A stretch of DNA of 64,000 bases from Variovorax paradoxus (lineage in GTDB: Bacteria > Pseudomonadota > Gammaproteobacteria > Burkholderiales > Burkholderiaceae_C). The DNA lies in NCBI RefSeq assembly GCF_030815855.1, contig NZ_JAUSXG010000001.1:3038001-3102000 (forward strand), given 5' to 3'. Position 1 is the first letter of the stretch; every line of letters starts with the position of its first letter. Below the pieces are notes generated by a model, which saw nothing but the letters and a program-made list of their open reading frames with translations, ran no database searches and was not told the DNA's origin. Shown piece after piece: positions 26,626 to 34,610 of this stretch. Position numbers and translations under genes: made by a program.

Positions 26626-26721
26626 CGCACCCGTCGATGGGGTGCCTTGCGCAGCGAAATCAAGGAGGAGCCCGAAGGGCGGGGGACATTCGCGGAGCAA
26701 GGTACCCCGTCGGCGGGTGCG
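26626..26721 (+). repeat. Structured hairpin repeat, copy C
   Basis: Arms 26626-26650 and 26697-26721 pair at all 25 positions with three wobbles. The internal loop GCA/GGA and inner stem GCGAA/TTCGC match copy A, and the apical mini-hairpin is GCCC-GAA-GGGC. A CGATCAACGAC box precedes it (26603-26613), as in copy A. Together with copy B it forms a head-to-head pair 47 bases apart. Confidence 0.9.
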
Positions 26722-26752
26722 CCGCCCTGAACAGGCAGCGCATTCAAACCGA

Positions 26753-26776
26753 GGGCGCCGCTCGATCGAGGCGCCC
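26753..26776 (-). terminator. Possible terminator hairpin after phaA
   Basis: GGGCGCC (26753-26759) and GGCGCCC (26770-26776) form a 7-bp stem, with CTCGATCGAG in the loop. It begins 11 bases after the phaA stop on the minus strand. Only a short T-poor tail follows, so termination is plausible but not certain. Confidence 0.4.
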
Positions 26777-26786
26777 CCAAGGAAAC

Positions 26787-27965
26787 TCAACGCTCGATCG
26801 TCAGCGCCACACCCATGCCACCGCCGATGCACAGCGACGCAATGCCCTTCTTGGCGTTCTGGCGCTGCATTTCGTGCAGCAGCGTCACGAGAATGCGGCA
26901 ACCCGACGCGCCGATGGGGTGGCCGATGGCAATGGCGCCGCCGTTCACGTTCACCTTGTTCACGTCCCAACCCATTTCCTTGTTCACGGCGCAGGCCTGC
27001 GCGGCGAAGGCTTCGTTGATCTCGAGCAGGTCGAGGTCGGCGGCCTTCCAGCCCGCGCGCTGCAGCGCCTTGGTCGACGCGGGCACCGGGCCCATGCCCA
27101 TGATGGCCGGGTCGAGGCCGGCGGTGGCGTAGCTCGCAATGCGGCCCAGCGGCTTCAGGCCGAGGGAGGCGGCCTTCTTGGCCGTCATCACCATCACGGC
27201 GGCGGCGCCGTCGTTCAGGCCCGAGGCGTTGCCCGCGGTCACGCCGCCGGCCTTGTCGAAAGCCGGGCGCAGACCGGCGAGGCCTTCGGCGTTGGTCTTG
27301 CGGTTGATGAACTCGTCCTTGTCGAAGACGATCGGGTCGCCCTTCTTCTGCGGGATGCTCACCGGCACGATCTCGTCCTTGAACTTGCCTGCATCTTGCG
27401 CGGCCGCGGCCTTGGTCTGGCTGCCGAGCGCGAGTTCGTCCTGCGCGGCACGGTCGATGCCGAACTTCTTGGCCACGTTCTCGGCGGTGATGCCCATGTG
27501 GTACTGGTTGTAGACGTCCCACAGGCCGTCCACGATCATGGTGTCGACCAGCTTCCAGTCGCCCATGCGCTGGCCGTTGCGCGAGTTGGGCAGCACATGC
27601 GGCGCAGCGCTCATGTTCTCCTGGCCGCCGGCAATCACGATTTCGCTGTCGCCGGTGGCCACGGCCTGCGCCGCGAGCATCACGGCCTTCAGGCCCGAAC
27701 CGCACACGGCATTGATGGTGAGCGCCGGGGTTTCCTTGGCGCCGCCGCTCTTGAGCCATGCCTGCCGCGCGGGGTTCTGGCCCGCGCCGGCGGCCAGCAC
27801 CTGGCCCATGATGGCTTCGCCAATCTGGTCGGCCGTGAGGTTGGCGCGTGCAATCACTTCCTTGATCACGAGGGCGCCCAGCTCGGTGGCCGCAATGCCC
27901 GCGAGCGAGCCGCCGAACTTGCCGACCGCCGTGCGCGCAGCCGAAACGATGACGATGTCTTCCAT
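26787..27965 (-). CDS. phaA: Acetyl-CoA acetyltransferase (beta-ketothiolase)
   Basis: 392 residues, the standard biosynthetic thiolase length. The acyl-accepting cysteine is Cys88 in NAVCGSGL. The second catalytic set is the His in IGHPIGASG and the C-terminal Cys in SLCIGGGMG. It condenses two acetyl-CoA to acetoacetyl-CoA, the first step of polyhydroxybutyrate synthesis. It lies 43 bases downstream of phaC on the same strand, the phaC-phaA order usual in Burkholderiales. No phaB (acetoacetyl-CoA reductase) is in the window. The ATG has AGGAG-like GGAGAAC upstream. Confidence 0.93.
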   Translation of the reverse strand: MEDIVIVSAARTAVGKFGGSLAGIAATELGALVIKEVIARANLTADQIGEAIMGQVLAAGAGQNPARQAWLKSGGAKETPALTINAVCGSGLKAVMLAAQAVATGDSEIVIAGGQENMSAAPHVLPNSRNGQRMGDWKLVDTMIVDGLWDVYNQYHMGITAENVAKKFGIDRAAQDELALGSQTKAAAAQDAGKFKDEIVPVSIPQKKGDPIVFDKDEFINRKTNAEGLAGLRPAFDKAGGVTAGNASGLNDGAAAVMVMTAKKAASLGLKPLGRIASYATAGLDPAIMGMGPVPASTKALQRAGWKAADLDLLEINEAFAAQACAVNKEMGWDVNKVNVNGGAIAIGHPIGASGCRILVTLLHEMQRQNAKKGIASLCIGGGMGVALTIER

Positions 27966-28008
27966 GAGGTTCTCCGTTGAAGTGATCTGAAAAAATGAAA
28001 GCGATGGG

Positions 28009-29760
28009 TCAGGCGCGCGCCTTGACATAGCGGCCCGGCGCCGGCTCGATGGCCTTGTAGGTCTTGCCGTTGCCGTAGGTCTTGGGTGCGGGAACCTGCT
28101 TGCCCGCATGGCCCTTGAGCCATTGTGCCCAGTCGGTCCACCAGCTGCCGGGGTGCTCGGTCGCGCCGGCCAGCCACTCGGCCTGCGTCTTCGGAAACTT
28201 GCCGTCCTCGCGGATCCAGTGGCTGCGCTTCTTCTTGGCGGGCGGGTTGATCACGCCGGCGATGTGGCCCGAAGCGCCCATGACGAAGCGCTTCTTGCCC
28301 GGCAGCAGCTGTGTCGACGCGTACGCGCCGCCGATGGGCACGATGTGGTCTTCGCGCGAGCCGTAGATGTACGCCGGGACATCGATCTTGCCGAGGTCGA
28401 CTTTCTGGCCGCACACCGTGAGCGCATTGGGCTTCGCGAGCTTGTTCTCGTGGTACGTGTTGCGCAGGTACCAGGTGTAGAACGGGCCCGGCAGGTTCGT
28501 GGCGTCGCTGTTCCAGTACAAGAGGTCGAACGGCGGAGGCGTTTCGCCCTTGAGGTAGTTGCCGACGACGTAGTTCCACACGAGGTCGTTGGGCCGCAGA
28601 AAGCTGAAGGTCGAGGACAGGTCCATGCCCGGCAGCAGGCCGCCCTTGCCGAGCTGCATTTCGCGGTACGCCACCATCGGCTCGTCCACGAAGATGTCGA
28701 GAATGCCGGTGTCGCTGAAGTCCAGGAACGTGGTGAGCAGCGTGACCGAGGCGGCCGGCTTCTCGCCGCGCGCCGCGAGCACGGCCAGCGCGGTGCTCAG
28801 GATGGTGCCGCCCACGCAGAAACCCAGCGCATTGATCTGCTTGCTGCCACTGATCTCCTGCACCGTGCGGATCGCCTTGATGGCGGCGTTCTCGATGTAG
28901 TCGTCCCAGGTGGCGTTGGCGAGCGATTCGTCGGGGTTGCGCCAGCTCACCACGAACACCCGGTGTCCCTGCTCGTTCGCATAGCGGATCAGCGAGTTCT
29001 CGGGCTGCAGGTCGAGGATGTAGAACTTGTTGATGCAGGGCGGCACCAGCAGGAAGGGCCGCTCGTACACCTTGGCCGTGAGCGGCTTGTATTCGAGCAA
29101 CTGGAACAGCTCGTTCTCGAACACCACGGCGCCCTCGGTGGTGGCCACGTTGCGCCCCACCTCGAAGGCGCTCTCGTCGGTCATGCTGAGGTGGCCCTGC
29201 TTGACGTCGTGCAGCAAGTTCTGAATGCCCTTGGCAATGCTCTCGCCCTGCGTCTCGATGGCTTTTTTCTGGGCTTCGGCATTCAACGCCAGCGAATTGC
29301 TCGGCGACGAGGCCGCCATCCATTGCTCGACGGCGAAGCGCAGGCGGGCCTTGGTCTTTTCATCGGCGTCGATGGCCTCGGCCATGTTCAGCATGGTGCG
29401 GCCGTTGAGCAGGTACACGGCCGCCGAAAAGGCCGCGAGCGGATTGCTGCCCCACGCTTCGGAGGCAAAGCGCTTGTCGCCTTCGGGCTTGGCGGCCAAG
29501 CCCTGGCGCCAGAGTTCGGAGGCCTCCGCCACATACTGCTGCTGGATGGATTGAAGCTTCTCGGGGTCGATCGAGAGCTTGGGCAAATCAGGCATCTTGG
29601 CTGCCTGGGGCATCTGCCACAGCGGCGTGCCGCCCACGTTGAAGGCCGAAGCCCCCTGCGCGGCGGATTGCTGGAACGACTCCAGCGCCTGGGTCCATCC
29701 CTCTGAAAGCGCTTGCTGAAAAGGCGCGAACGCATCGGCCCCGGTGGCTGGTTGCTTCAT
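28009..29760 (-). CDS. phaC: Class I poly(3-hydroxyalkanoate) synthase
   Basis: 583 residues, close to the about 589 of class I PhaC. The N-terminal half (to about 200) is the class I-specific domain; the rest is the alpha/beta-hydrolase catalytic domain. The lipase-like box GFCVGG places the nucleophile at Cys315. The partner Asp is in SREDHIVP and the His in GASGHIAGVINPP, and the SHWIREDGKFPKT ending is typical. The ATG at 29760 was chosen over the adjacent one at 29763 because it lies better spaced from AGGAGA. It polymerises hydroxybutyryl-CoA on the granule surface and is paired with phaA. Confidence 0.94.
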   Translation of the reverse strand: MKQPATGADAFAPFQQALSEGWTQALESFQQSAAQGASAFNVGGTPLWQMPQAAKMPDLPKLSIDPEKLQSIQQQYVAEASELWRQGLAAKPEGDKRFASEAWGSNPLAAFSAAVYLLNGRTMLNMAEAIDADEKTKARLRFAVEQWMAASSPSNSLALNAEAQKKAIETQGESIAKGIQNLLHDVKQGHLSMTDESAFEVGRNVATTEGAVVFENELFQLLEYKPLTAKVYERPFLLVPPCINKFYILDLQPENSLIRYANEQGHRVFVVSWRNPDESLANATWDDYIENAAIKAIRTVQEISGSKQINALGFCVGGTILSTALAVLAARGEKPAASVTLLTTFLDFSDTGILDIFVDEPMVAYREMQLGKGGLLPGMDLSSTFSFLRPNDLVWNYVVGNYLKGETPPPFDLLYWNSDATNLPGPFYTWYLRNTYHENKLAKPNALTVCGQKVDLGKIDVPAYIYGSREDHIVPIGGAYASTQLLPGKKRFVMGASGHIAGVINPPAKKKRSHWIREDGKFPKTQAEWLAGATEHPGSWWTDWAQWLKGHAGKQVPAPKTYGNGKTYKAIEPAPGRYVKARA

Positions 29761-29797
29761 CATGTCTCCTGGTCCTCGCCTGACTGAGTCGGTACGG

Positions 29798-30199
29798 ATG
29801 GCTGCTCGTGTTTTGAGTATGCTGCATTTCACAAGGCGCTCACAACGCCGCCCACCTACTTACCGACTGAAACTTCCTGTGTTCATCCACCTGATCGTGA
29901 TCGGCTGGCTCTACGTTGTCGTGATGATGGCGGTGGCCGAAGCCACCAACACCACGGGCACCGTGCTGGGCGCCATCTTCACATTTCTTTTGTACGGATT
30001 GGCGCCGGTGGCACTGGTGGTTTACCTGATGGGTGCCCCCGGTCGGCGGCGCGCGGTCAAGCAGCGCGAAGCCGAGGCGCAGGAGGCGGCCCGCCGCGCC
30101 GCCGCCGGCGAGGCAGCCGCGAAGGAAGGCTCACACCTTCCAGACCAACGCGGCGAAGCGCCCGCTGATGCCGTCCCGCCGGTGCGAAAAGAACCGTGA
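29798..30199 (+). CDS. Small membrane protein of unknown function
   Basis: 133 residues from the ATG at 29798 (29819 is also possible; neither has a good ribosome-binding site). Two hydrophobic segments, LPVFIHLIVIGWLYVVVMMAVA and LGAIFTFLLYGLAPVALVVYLM, form a hairpin in the membrane. An Arg/Ala/Glu-rich cytoplasmic tail follows (EAEAQEAARRAAAGEAAAKE), probably a coiled coil. It is divergent from phaC, and its last 69 bases overlap the 3' end of pgeF on the other strand. I do not recognise a named family. Confidence 0.65.
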   Translation: MAARVLSMLHFTRRSQRRPPTYRLKLPVFIHLIVIGWLYVVVMMAVAEATNTTGTVLGAIFTFLLYGLAPVALVVYLMGAPGRRRAVKQREAEAQEAARRAAAGEAAAKEGSHLPDQRGEAPADAVPPVRKEP

Positions 30200-30898
30200 C
30201 GCGTTGCCGACGGTGCACCAATCGGCGCCGCCGTCGTTGCCATACACCGCCTCGATACCGGCGGCGCGCAGCCGCTGGCGTGCCAATGCAGGCAGGTCGG
30301 CCAGCCATTTGCCGGGCGCTGGCGCGGGTTTGAAACAATTTGCAGCTTCGGGCGCATGCGCTTCGAACGCGGCCTTGACCTCCGGTCCGACCTCGAACGC
30401 CGCAGGGCCGATGCAGGGTCCCAGCCACGCGATGACGTTGGCCGCGCCACGTGCCGGCCCGGTCTCGAAGCTCTTGAACGTGTGTTCGAGCACCCCACCC
30501 GCCAGCCCGCGCCATCCTGCATGCGCAGCAGCCACCCGGTGTCCCGACGCGTCGGCGAAGAGCACCGGCAGGCAGTCCGCCACCATGATCGTACAAGCCG
30601 GGCCGATCGCCGTGGTGGTGCAGGCATCGGCGGCAGCGCCGTCGGGCAAGGGGCCGTTGCCGGATTCGAGCGCCACCACCCCGTTGCCATGCACCTGCTG
30701 CAGGAAGACCGGCTGCGCGCCGATGGCCTGCCGCAGGCGTGCGCGGTTGGCAGCGACATGCGCCGGCTCGTCGCCTACGTGGTCGCCGAGGTTGAGGCTT
30801 TCATAGCGCCCGGTCGACACGCCGCCGCCGCGCGTGGTGCACAGCGCCCGCAGGTTCGACGACGCCGGCCAATCGGGCACGAGCCAGCGCGGGTCCAT
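30131..30898 (-). CDS. pgeF: Peptidoglycan editing factor/multicopper-like laccase domain protein (YfiH/PgeF)
   Basis: 255 residues from the ATG at 30898; an in-frame TTG at 30910 is less likely. Family marks are TTRGGGVS near the N-terminus, QQVHGNGVV, ADCLPVL, HAGWRGLAGGV and LGPCIGPAAFEVG, ending FFSHRRDG. The His-Cys-His zinc site (H in QVHGN, C in ADC, H in HAGWRG) is intact. The family acts on purine nucleosides and prevents mis-incorporation into peptidoglycan precursors. It lies 12 bases downstream of the GST-type isomerase gene, in the same direction. Confidence 0.9.
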   Translation of the reverse strand: MDPRWLVPDWPASSNLRALCTTRGGGVSTGRYESLNLGDHVGDEPAHVAANRARLRQAIGAQPVFLQQVHGNGVVALESGNGPLPDGAAADACTTTAIGPACTIMVADCLPVLFADASGHRVAAAHAGWRGLAGGVLEHTFKSFETGPARGAANVIAWLGPCIGPAAFEVGPEVKAAFEAHAPEAANCFKPAPAPGKWLADLPALARQRLRAAGIEAVYGNDGGADWCTVGNASRFFSHRRDGISGRFAALVWKV

Positions 30899-30910
30899 GG
30901 CGGCGCTCAA

Positions 30911-31549
30911 TCAGGCTTCCGCATCGGGCGCCTGCGAAGGCTGGGCGCGCTGGAAGGCGTCGAGATTCATGCAGGCCTCGAAGGCGGCCATGGTGCGCGG
31001 GAGGCCGCTGAAGTCGCAGTCGAAGCGCTTGCCGTTGAAGATCTGCGGCACCAGGCAGCAGTCGGCCAGCGTGGGCGTGTTGCCGTAGCAGAAGGTGCCG
31101 CCCGGGTGCTGCGCGAGCTGGCGCTCGAAGGCCAGCATGCCGTCGCGCACCCAGTGGCGGTACCAGGTGTTCTTGGCTTCGTCGTCGAGCTTGAGCTCCT
31201 TCACCAGGTACTTGAGCACGCGCAGGTTGTTCAGCGGATGAATCTCGCAGGCAATCGACTGGGCCAGCGCGCGCACATGCGCCCGGCCCACCGGGTCGTG
31301 CGGCAGCAGCGGCGGCTCGGGGTGGGTTTCGTCGAGGTATTCGATGATGGCCATCGACTGCGAAAAGCGCTCGCCCTCGTCTTCGAGCAGCGGCACCAGC
31401 ATGTCGGCCGAAATCGCCGAATAGGGACCCGTGCGATGGTCGCCGCGGGCAATGTGCACCGGCACGTAGTCGAAGTCCAGGCCCTTCAGATTGAGCGCGA
31501 TGCGCACGCGGAACGACGAGGAGGAGCGGAAGTAGTTATGCAGCTTCAT
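30911..31549 (-). CDS. maiA: Zeta-class GST: maleylacetoacetate/maleylpyruvate isomerase
   Basis: 212 residues, typical for the family. The N-terminal thioredoxin-like domain begins MKLHNYFRSSSSFRVRIALNLKG, in which the SS-SxRVRIAL motif binds glutathione. QSMAIIEYLDETHP near residue 64 completes the GSH site, and the C-terminal helical domain has TLADCCLVPQ. It isomerises maleylacetoacetate or maleylpyruvate. The FAH-family gene at 32668 would hydrolyse the resulting fumaryl product, so both probably serve tyrosine/homogentisate or gentisate breakdown; the ring-cleavage dioxygenase is outside the window. Confidence 0.85.
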   Translation of the reverse strand: MKLHNYFRSSSSFRVRIALNLKGLDFDYVPVHIARGDHRTGPYSAISADMLVPLLEDEGERFSQSMAIIEYLDETHPEPPLLPHDPVGRAHVRALAQSIACEIHPLNNLRVLKYLVKELKLDDEAKNTWYRHWVRDGMLAFERQLAQHPGGTFCYGNTPTLADCCLVPQIFNGKRFDCDFSGLPRTMAAFEACMNLDAFQRAQPSQAPDAEA

Positions 31550-31596
31550 GATGTTTCCAAGGATAGCGCCGCTGTGCGCCGGCAACGGGGCTTCGG

Positions 31597-32514
31597 TCAG
31601 CAACGCCGGGGGGCCGGCAGCACGCAGCGGAAGCCGTGCAGCACGGCCTTCGGCGCGGTTGCGGCCTGCCATTCGTCGAGAATGCGGCGCGCTCCGGCCT
31701 CCTCGCGCGAGGCGATGCCCAGTCGCCACGGCCCGAGCGTGCCGGCCGCCTCGCCCTCGCCGTGGTTGTGCCTGCCCTCGCCATGGGGACGGCCTTCGGA
31801 GCATGCGCGGCAGAGCACCTCCATGCTGTCGGTCCAGTTCTCGGCAAAGGTGTCCACGGTCTTGAAGCGCTGCACCAGCGCCTCGATGTCCTCCGAGCTC
31901 ACGCCCTCCACCGAAACCTCGTAGGTCGCGTGCTCCGACGGCGCAATCAGCTCCAGCGCATCGAACACCGCCACCTCGCGTTCGCCTCGCAGCCGGTAGC
32001 CATTGGGCGCGCCGTCGTGCAGCACCAGGTCGCCATAGCGGTGGCCGCAGGCGGGCGTGGGCACGTTGCGCAGGATGGCCCGCGCCGGATCGATGCGGTC
32101 GGCCCAGACCACCTCGGTGCCCTCGTCGCCGTGCACGCGAATCGGCGTGAGCCCGACGAAATAATCGACCGGCCCTTCGCCGTCCGGAATGCCGATGCCG
32201 TACTGGCGCCATGCGCGGCGTGCCGTGGCCCAGTCGCCCAGCGCGGTGGCCGCAATGCCCAGGTTCCACAGCGCGCCCTCGTAGCCCGGTTCGCACTGCA
32301 CGGCCCGCGCGTTGGCCTGCAGCGAGGCAGCCCATTCGCCGCGGTACTTGTGGATGAGGCCGGCGTTGTACCAAGGCACTGCCCATCCGGGATGGATCGC
32401 GCTCGCCTGGGCATACGCCTCGAGGGCGCCGTCCTGGTCGCCCTCGTCGTCGCGCCGGCGGCCGAGTTCGTTGTAGGCCGTGGCTTTGCCGGCTTTGCTG
32501 ATTCGCAGAGGCAT
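31597..32514 (-). CDS. TPR-repeat protein of unknown function
   Basis: 305 residues. Two to three tetratricopeptide repeats occupy about residues 8-105 (AYNELGRRRDDEGDQDGALEAYAQA, PWYNAGLIHKYRGEWAASLQANARA, ALWNLGIAATALGDWATARRAW). A larger domain follows that I do not recognise, containing VHGDEGTEVVWADRIDPARA and a His-rich stretch GEGRHNHGEGEA near 250. There is no signal peptide, so it is probably cytoplasmic. It lies 47 bases upstream of the isomerase gene on the same strand and divergent from the FAH-family gene. Confidence 0.7.
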   Translation of the reverse strand: MPLRISKAGKATAYNELGRRRDDEGDQDGALEAYAQASAIHPGWAVPWYNAGLIHKYRGEWAASLQANARAVQCEPGYEGALWNLGIAATALGDWATARRAWRQYGIGIPDGEGPVDYFVGLTPIRVHGDEGTEVVWADRIDPARAILRNVPTPACGHRYGDLVLHDGAPNGYRLRGEREVAVFDALELIAPSEHATYEVSVEGVSSEDIEALVQRFKTVDTFAENWTDSMEVLCRACSEGRPHGEGRHNHGEGEAAGTLGPWRLGIASREEAGARRILDEWQAATAPKAVLHGFRCVLPAPRRC

Positions 32515-32667
32515 GGTGTGCTGGGAGGAGATCGGGGAAGATCGAGGAAATAGCGCGGGCGCCTATTGTGAGCCGCCCGACCATCCCGAGCCAGGCCCTG
32601 CGGCATGCCCTGCCCCACCTCTGGCACACTGCCGTTTTTCTCCGTTCCGCTGAAAAGGACAGACGCA

Positions 32668-33369
32668 ATGGCTTCCGAGTTTGTTTTCGCCCCGCCCCCG
32701 ACCGTTTCGATTCCCGTCGTCGGGCAGCCGGCCCGTTTTCCGGTGCACCGCATCTACTGCGTGGGCCGCAACTACGAAGATCACGCCAAGGAAATGGGCT
32801 TCACCGGCCGCGAACCGCCCTTCTTCTTCATGAAGCCCACCGACGCGCTGGTGGTGGTCGATGCGGGCCAGACCGGCACCATGGCCTACCCCACGCTCAC
32901 GAAGAACCTGCACCACGAGATCGAACTCGTGGTGGCCATCGGCACCGGCGGCAAGAACATCACGGCGGCCGATGCGCACAAGCACATCTATGGCTACGCC
33001 GTCGGCCTGGACATGACGCGCCGCGACCTGCAAGGCGAGATGAAGAAGCAGGGCCGCCCCTGGGACATCGGCAAGGGTTTCGAGCAGAGCGCACCCATCG
33101 GCCCCATCGTGCCGGTGGCCCAAGCCGGGGACGCAGAGAACGCCGAGATCTCGCTGCAGGTGAACGGCACCGACCGCCAGCGCAGCACGGTGAGCAAGCT
33201 GATCTGGAACGTGGCCGAGACCATCGAGCACCTGTCGGCCGCGTGGGAGCTGCAGCCCGGCGACCTGATCTACAGCGGCACGCCCGAAGGCGTGGCGGCC
33301 GTGGTGGCGGGCGACACGCTGGTCGGCGAAGTGGCCGGCCTGCCCAAGCTGACCGTCAAGGTCATCTGA
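32668..33369 (+). CDS. Fumarylacetoacetate hydrolase-family protein (fumarylpyruvate hydrolase-like)
   Basis: 233 residues from the ATG at 32668, the short FAH type typical of fumarylpyruvate hydrolase. The core is VHRIYCVGRNYEDHAKEMG, followed by FFFMKPTDAL. The metal ligands are the two Glu in HHEIELVVAIG and the Asp in VGLDMTRRD. IYSGTPEGVAAV near the C-terminus is the family closing motif. With the zeta GST at 30911 it forms a plausible isomerase-hydrolase pair for gentisate or homogentisate catabolism. It precedes the NUDIX gene by 19 bases. Confidence 0.88.
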   Translation: MASEFVFAPPPTVSIPVVGQPARFPVHRIYCVGRNYEDHAKEMGFTGREPPFFFMKPTDALVVVDAGQTGTMAYPTLTKNLHHEIELVVAIGTGGKNITAADAHKHIYGYAVGLDMTRRDLQGEMKKQGRPWDIGKGFEQSAPIGPIVPVAQAGDAENAEISLQVNGTDRQRSTVSKLIWNVAETIEHLSAAWELQPGDLIYSGTPEGVAAVVAGDTLVGEVAGLPKLTVKVI

Positions 33370-33388
33370 AGCCCCACGCCACGCTCCA

Positions 33389-33940
33389 ATGATCCTGCGC
33401 GTCCCCATCAAGCACTGCAAGAACTGCGGCACCGCGGTGGTCTACCGCGTTCCGGACGACGGCGACACCAAGGAACGCGCCGTGTGCCCGGCCTGCAGCA
33501 CCATTCATTACGAGAACCCGCTGAACGTGGTGGGCACCATTCCCGTCCTCGGCGACAAGGTGCTGCTGTGCAAGCGCAACATCGAGCCGCGCTGGGGCAA
33601 GTGGACGCTGCCGGCGGGCTTCATGGAGCTGGGCGAAACCGCGGCCCAGGGCGCGGCCCGTGAGACCGACGAGGAGGCTGGCGCCCACTACGAGATGCAG
33701 GGCCTGTATGCGGTGATCAGCGTGGTGCGCGTGGGCCAGGTGCACCTGTTCTACCGCGCCCGCCTGCTCGACGACCGCTTCGACCCGGGCCACGAAACCA
33801 TCGAGGCCCGGCTCTTCACCGAGGAAGAAATTCCGTGGGAAGAAATCGCCTTTCGCACTGTGCGCGAGGCGCTGGAACATTTCTTCGAAGACCGGCGGCG
33901 CGGCAGCTTCGACCGCGTGCACGAACTCAGCATCGTTTGA
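33389..33940 (+). CDS. NUDIX hydrolase with N-terminal zinc ribbon
   Basis: 183 residues. A zinc-ribbon segment with CKNCG and CPACS pairs occupies about residues 10-40, then the NUDIX fold. The NUDIX box GFMELGETAAQGAARETDEEAG at about 77-98 is complete (Gx5Ex7REx2EExG). Such proteins hydrolyse nucleoside diphosphate derivatives such as NADH or ADP-ribose; the zinc ribbon recalls NudC-like or YfaO-type enzymes. It is between the FAH-family gene and creA, 5 bases before the latter. Confidence 0.88.
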   Translation: MILRVPIKHCKNCGTAVVYRVPDDGDTKERAVCPACSTIHYENPLNVVGTIPVLGDKVLLCKRNIEPRWGKWTLPAGFMELGETAAQGAARETDEEAGAHYEMQGLYAVISVVRVGQVHLFYRARLLDDRFDPGHETIEARLFTEEEIPWEEIAFRTVREALEHFFEDRRRGSFDRVHELSIV

Positions 33941-33945
33941 AACAC

Positions 33946-34458
33946 ATGACCATCCAGGCACAACGCGCGCCCGCGCTCCTGCGCGCAGCGCTCGCATCCA
34001 CCGTTGTCGTCGGCCTGGGCCTTGCGCTGGCTTCGCCGGGACGAGCAGAAATAGTGGGCGACGTCGACACCGCGTTCAAGCTCATCGGCCCCGACCACAA
34101 GATCGTGGTCGAGGCCTACGACGATCCCAAGGTCAGCGGCGTGACCTGCTACGTCTCGCGCGCCAAGACCGGCGGCCTGGCCGGCGCCTTCGGCGTTGCG
34201 GAAGACAAGTCCGAAGCTTCCATTGCCTGCCGCCAGGTCGGTCCGGTCAGCATCACGCAGCCCTTGCCCAAGCGCGAGGAGGTGTACACCGAGCGGCTGT
34301 CGATTCTCTTCAAGCGGCTGCGCGTGGTGCGCATGGTCGATGCCAGGCGCAACACCCTGGTCTATCTCACCTATTCCGACCTGCTGATCGACGGCTCGCC
34401 CAAGAACAGCGTGACGGCGGTGCCGATCGACCGCGGCACCCCTATTCCTCTCAAGTAG
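33946..34458 (+). CDS. creA: CreA-family periplasmic protein
   Basis: 170 residues. A signal peptide spans about residues 1-34 (ending SPGRAE). The mature domain EIVGDVDTAFKLIGPDHKIVVEAYDDPKVSGVTCYVSRA matches the CreA family of unknown function, and RQVGPVSI near 97 is also characteristic. It has two cysteines that probably form the family disulfide. It is encoded 5 bases after the NUDIX gene. Its role in the cell is not established. Confidence 0.88.
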   Translation: MTIQAQRAPALLRAALASTVVVGLGLALASPGRAEIVGDVDTAFKLIGPDHKIVVEAYDDPKVSGVTCYVSRAKTGGLAGAFGVAEDKSEASIACRQVGPVSITQPLPKREEVYTERLSILFKRLRVVRMVDARRNTLVYLTYSDLLIDGSPKNSVTAVPIDRGTPIPLK

Positions 34459-34610
34459 ATCCGGAGCCAGATCCAAAGCCGGCCAGCCGCTTCGCCTCCT
34501 TCACCCGCCCGCATCGCCGGCTCCCGCGGGTTTGCTAGCATGCGCGAGGTGGCTCGCCCGGCGCGCCGAGCCGAAGGAACCCTCAGCAACGAATTCGTTC
34601 CAACAGAGTC

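Larger units (their letters stand above)
26297..26786. other. 490-base intergenic region with AT-rich stretch and two hairpin repeats
   Basis: This space separates the convergent LysR and phaA genes. The first part (to about 26470) is far more AT-rich than its surroundings. It holds CGTGGACAA (26356-26364) and TGGGGATAA (26368-26376), which resemble DnaA boxes with two and one mismatches, and a TTGTAAA/TTTACAA inverted repeat near 26390-26421. The second part holds two oppositely oriented structured hairpin repeats. No protein-coding frame is credible. Confidence 0.55.
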
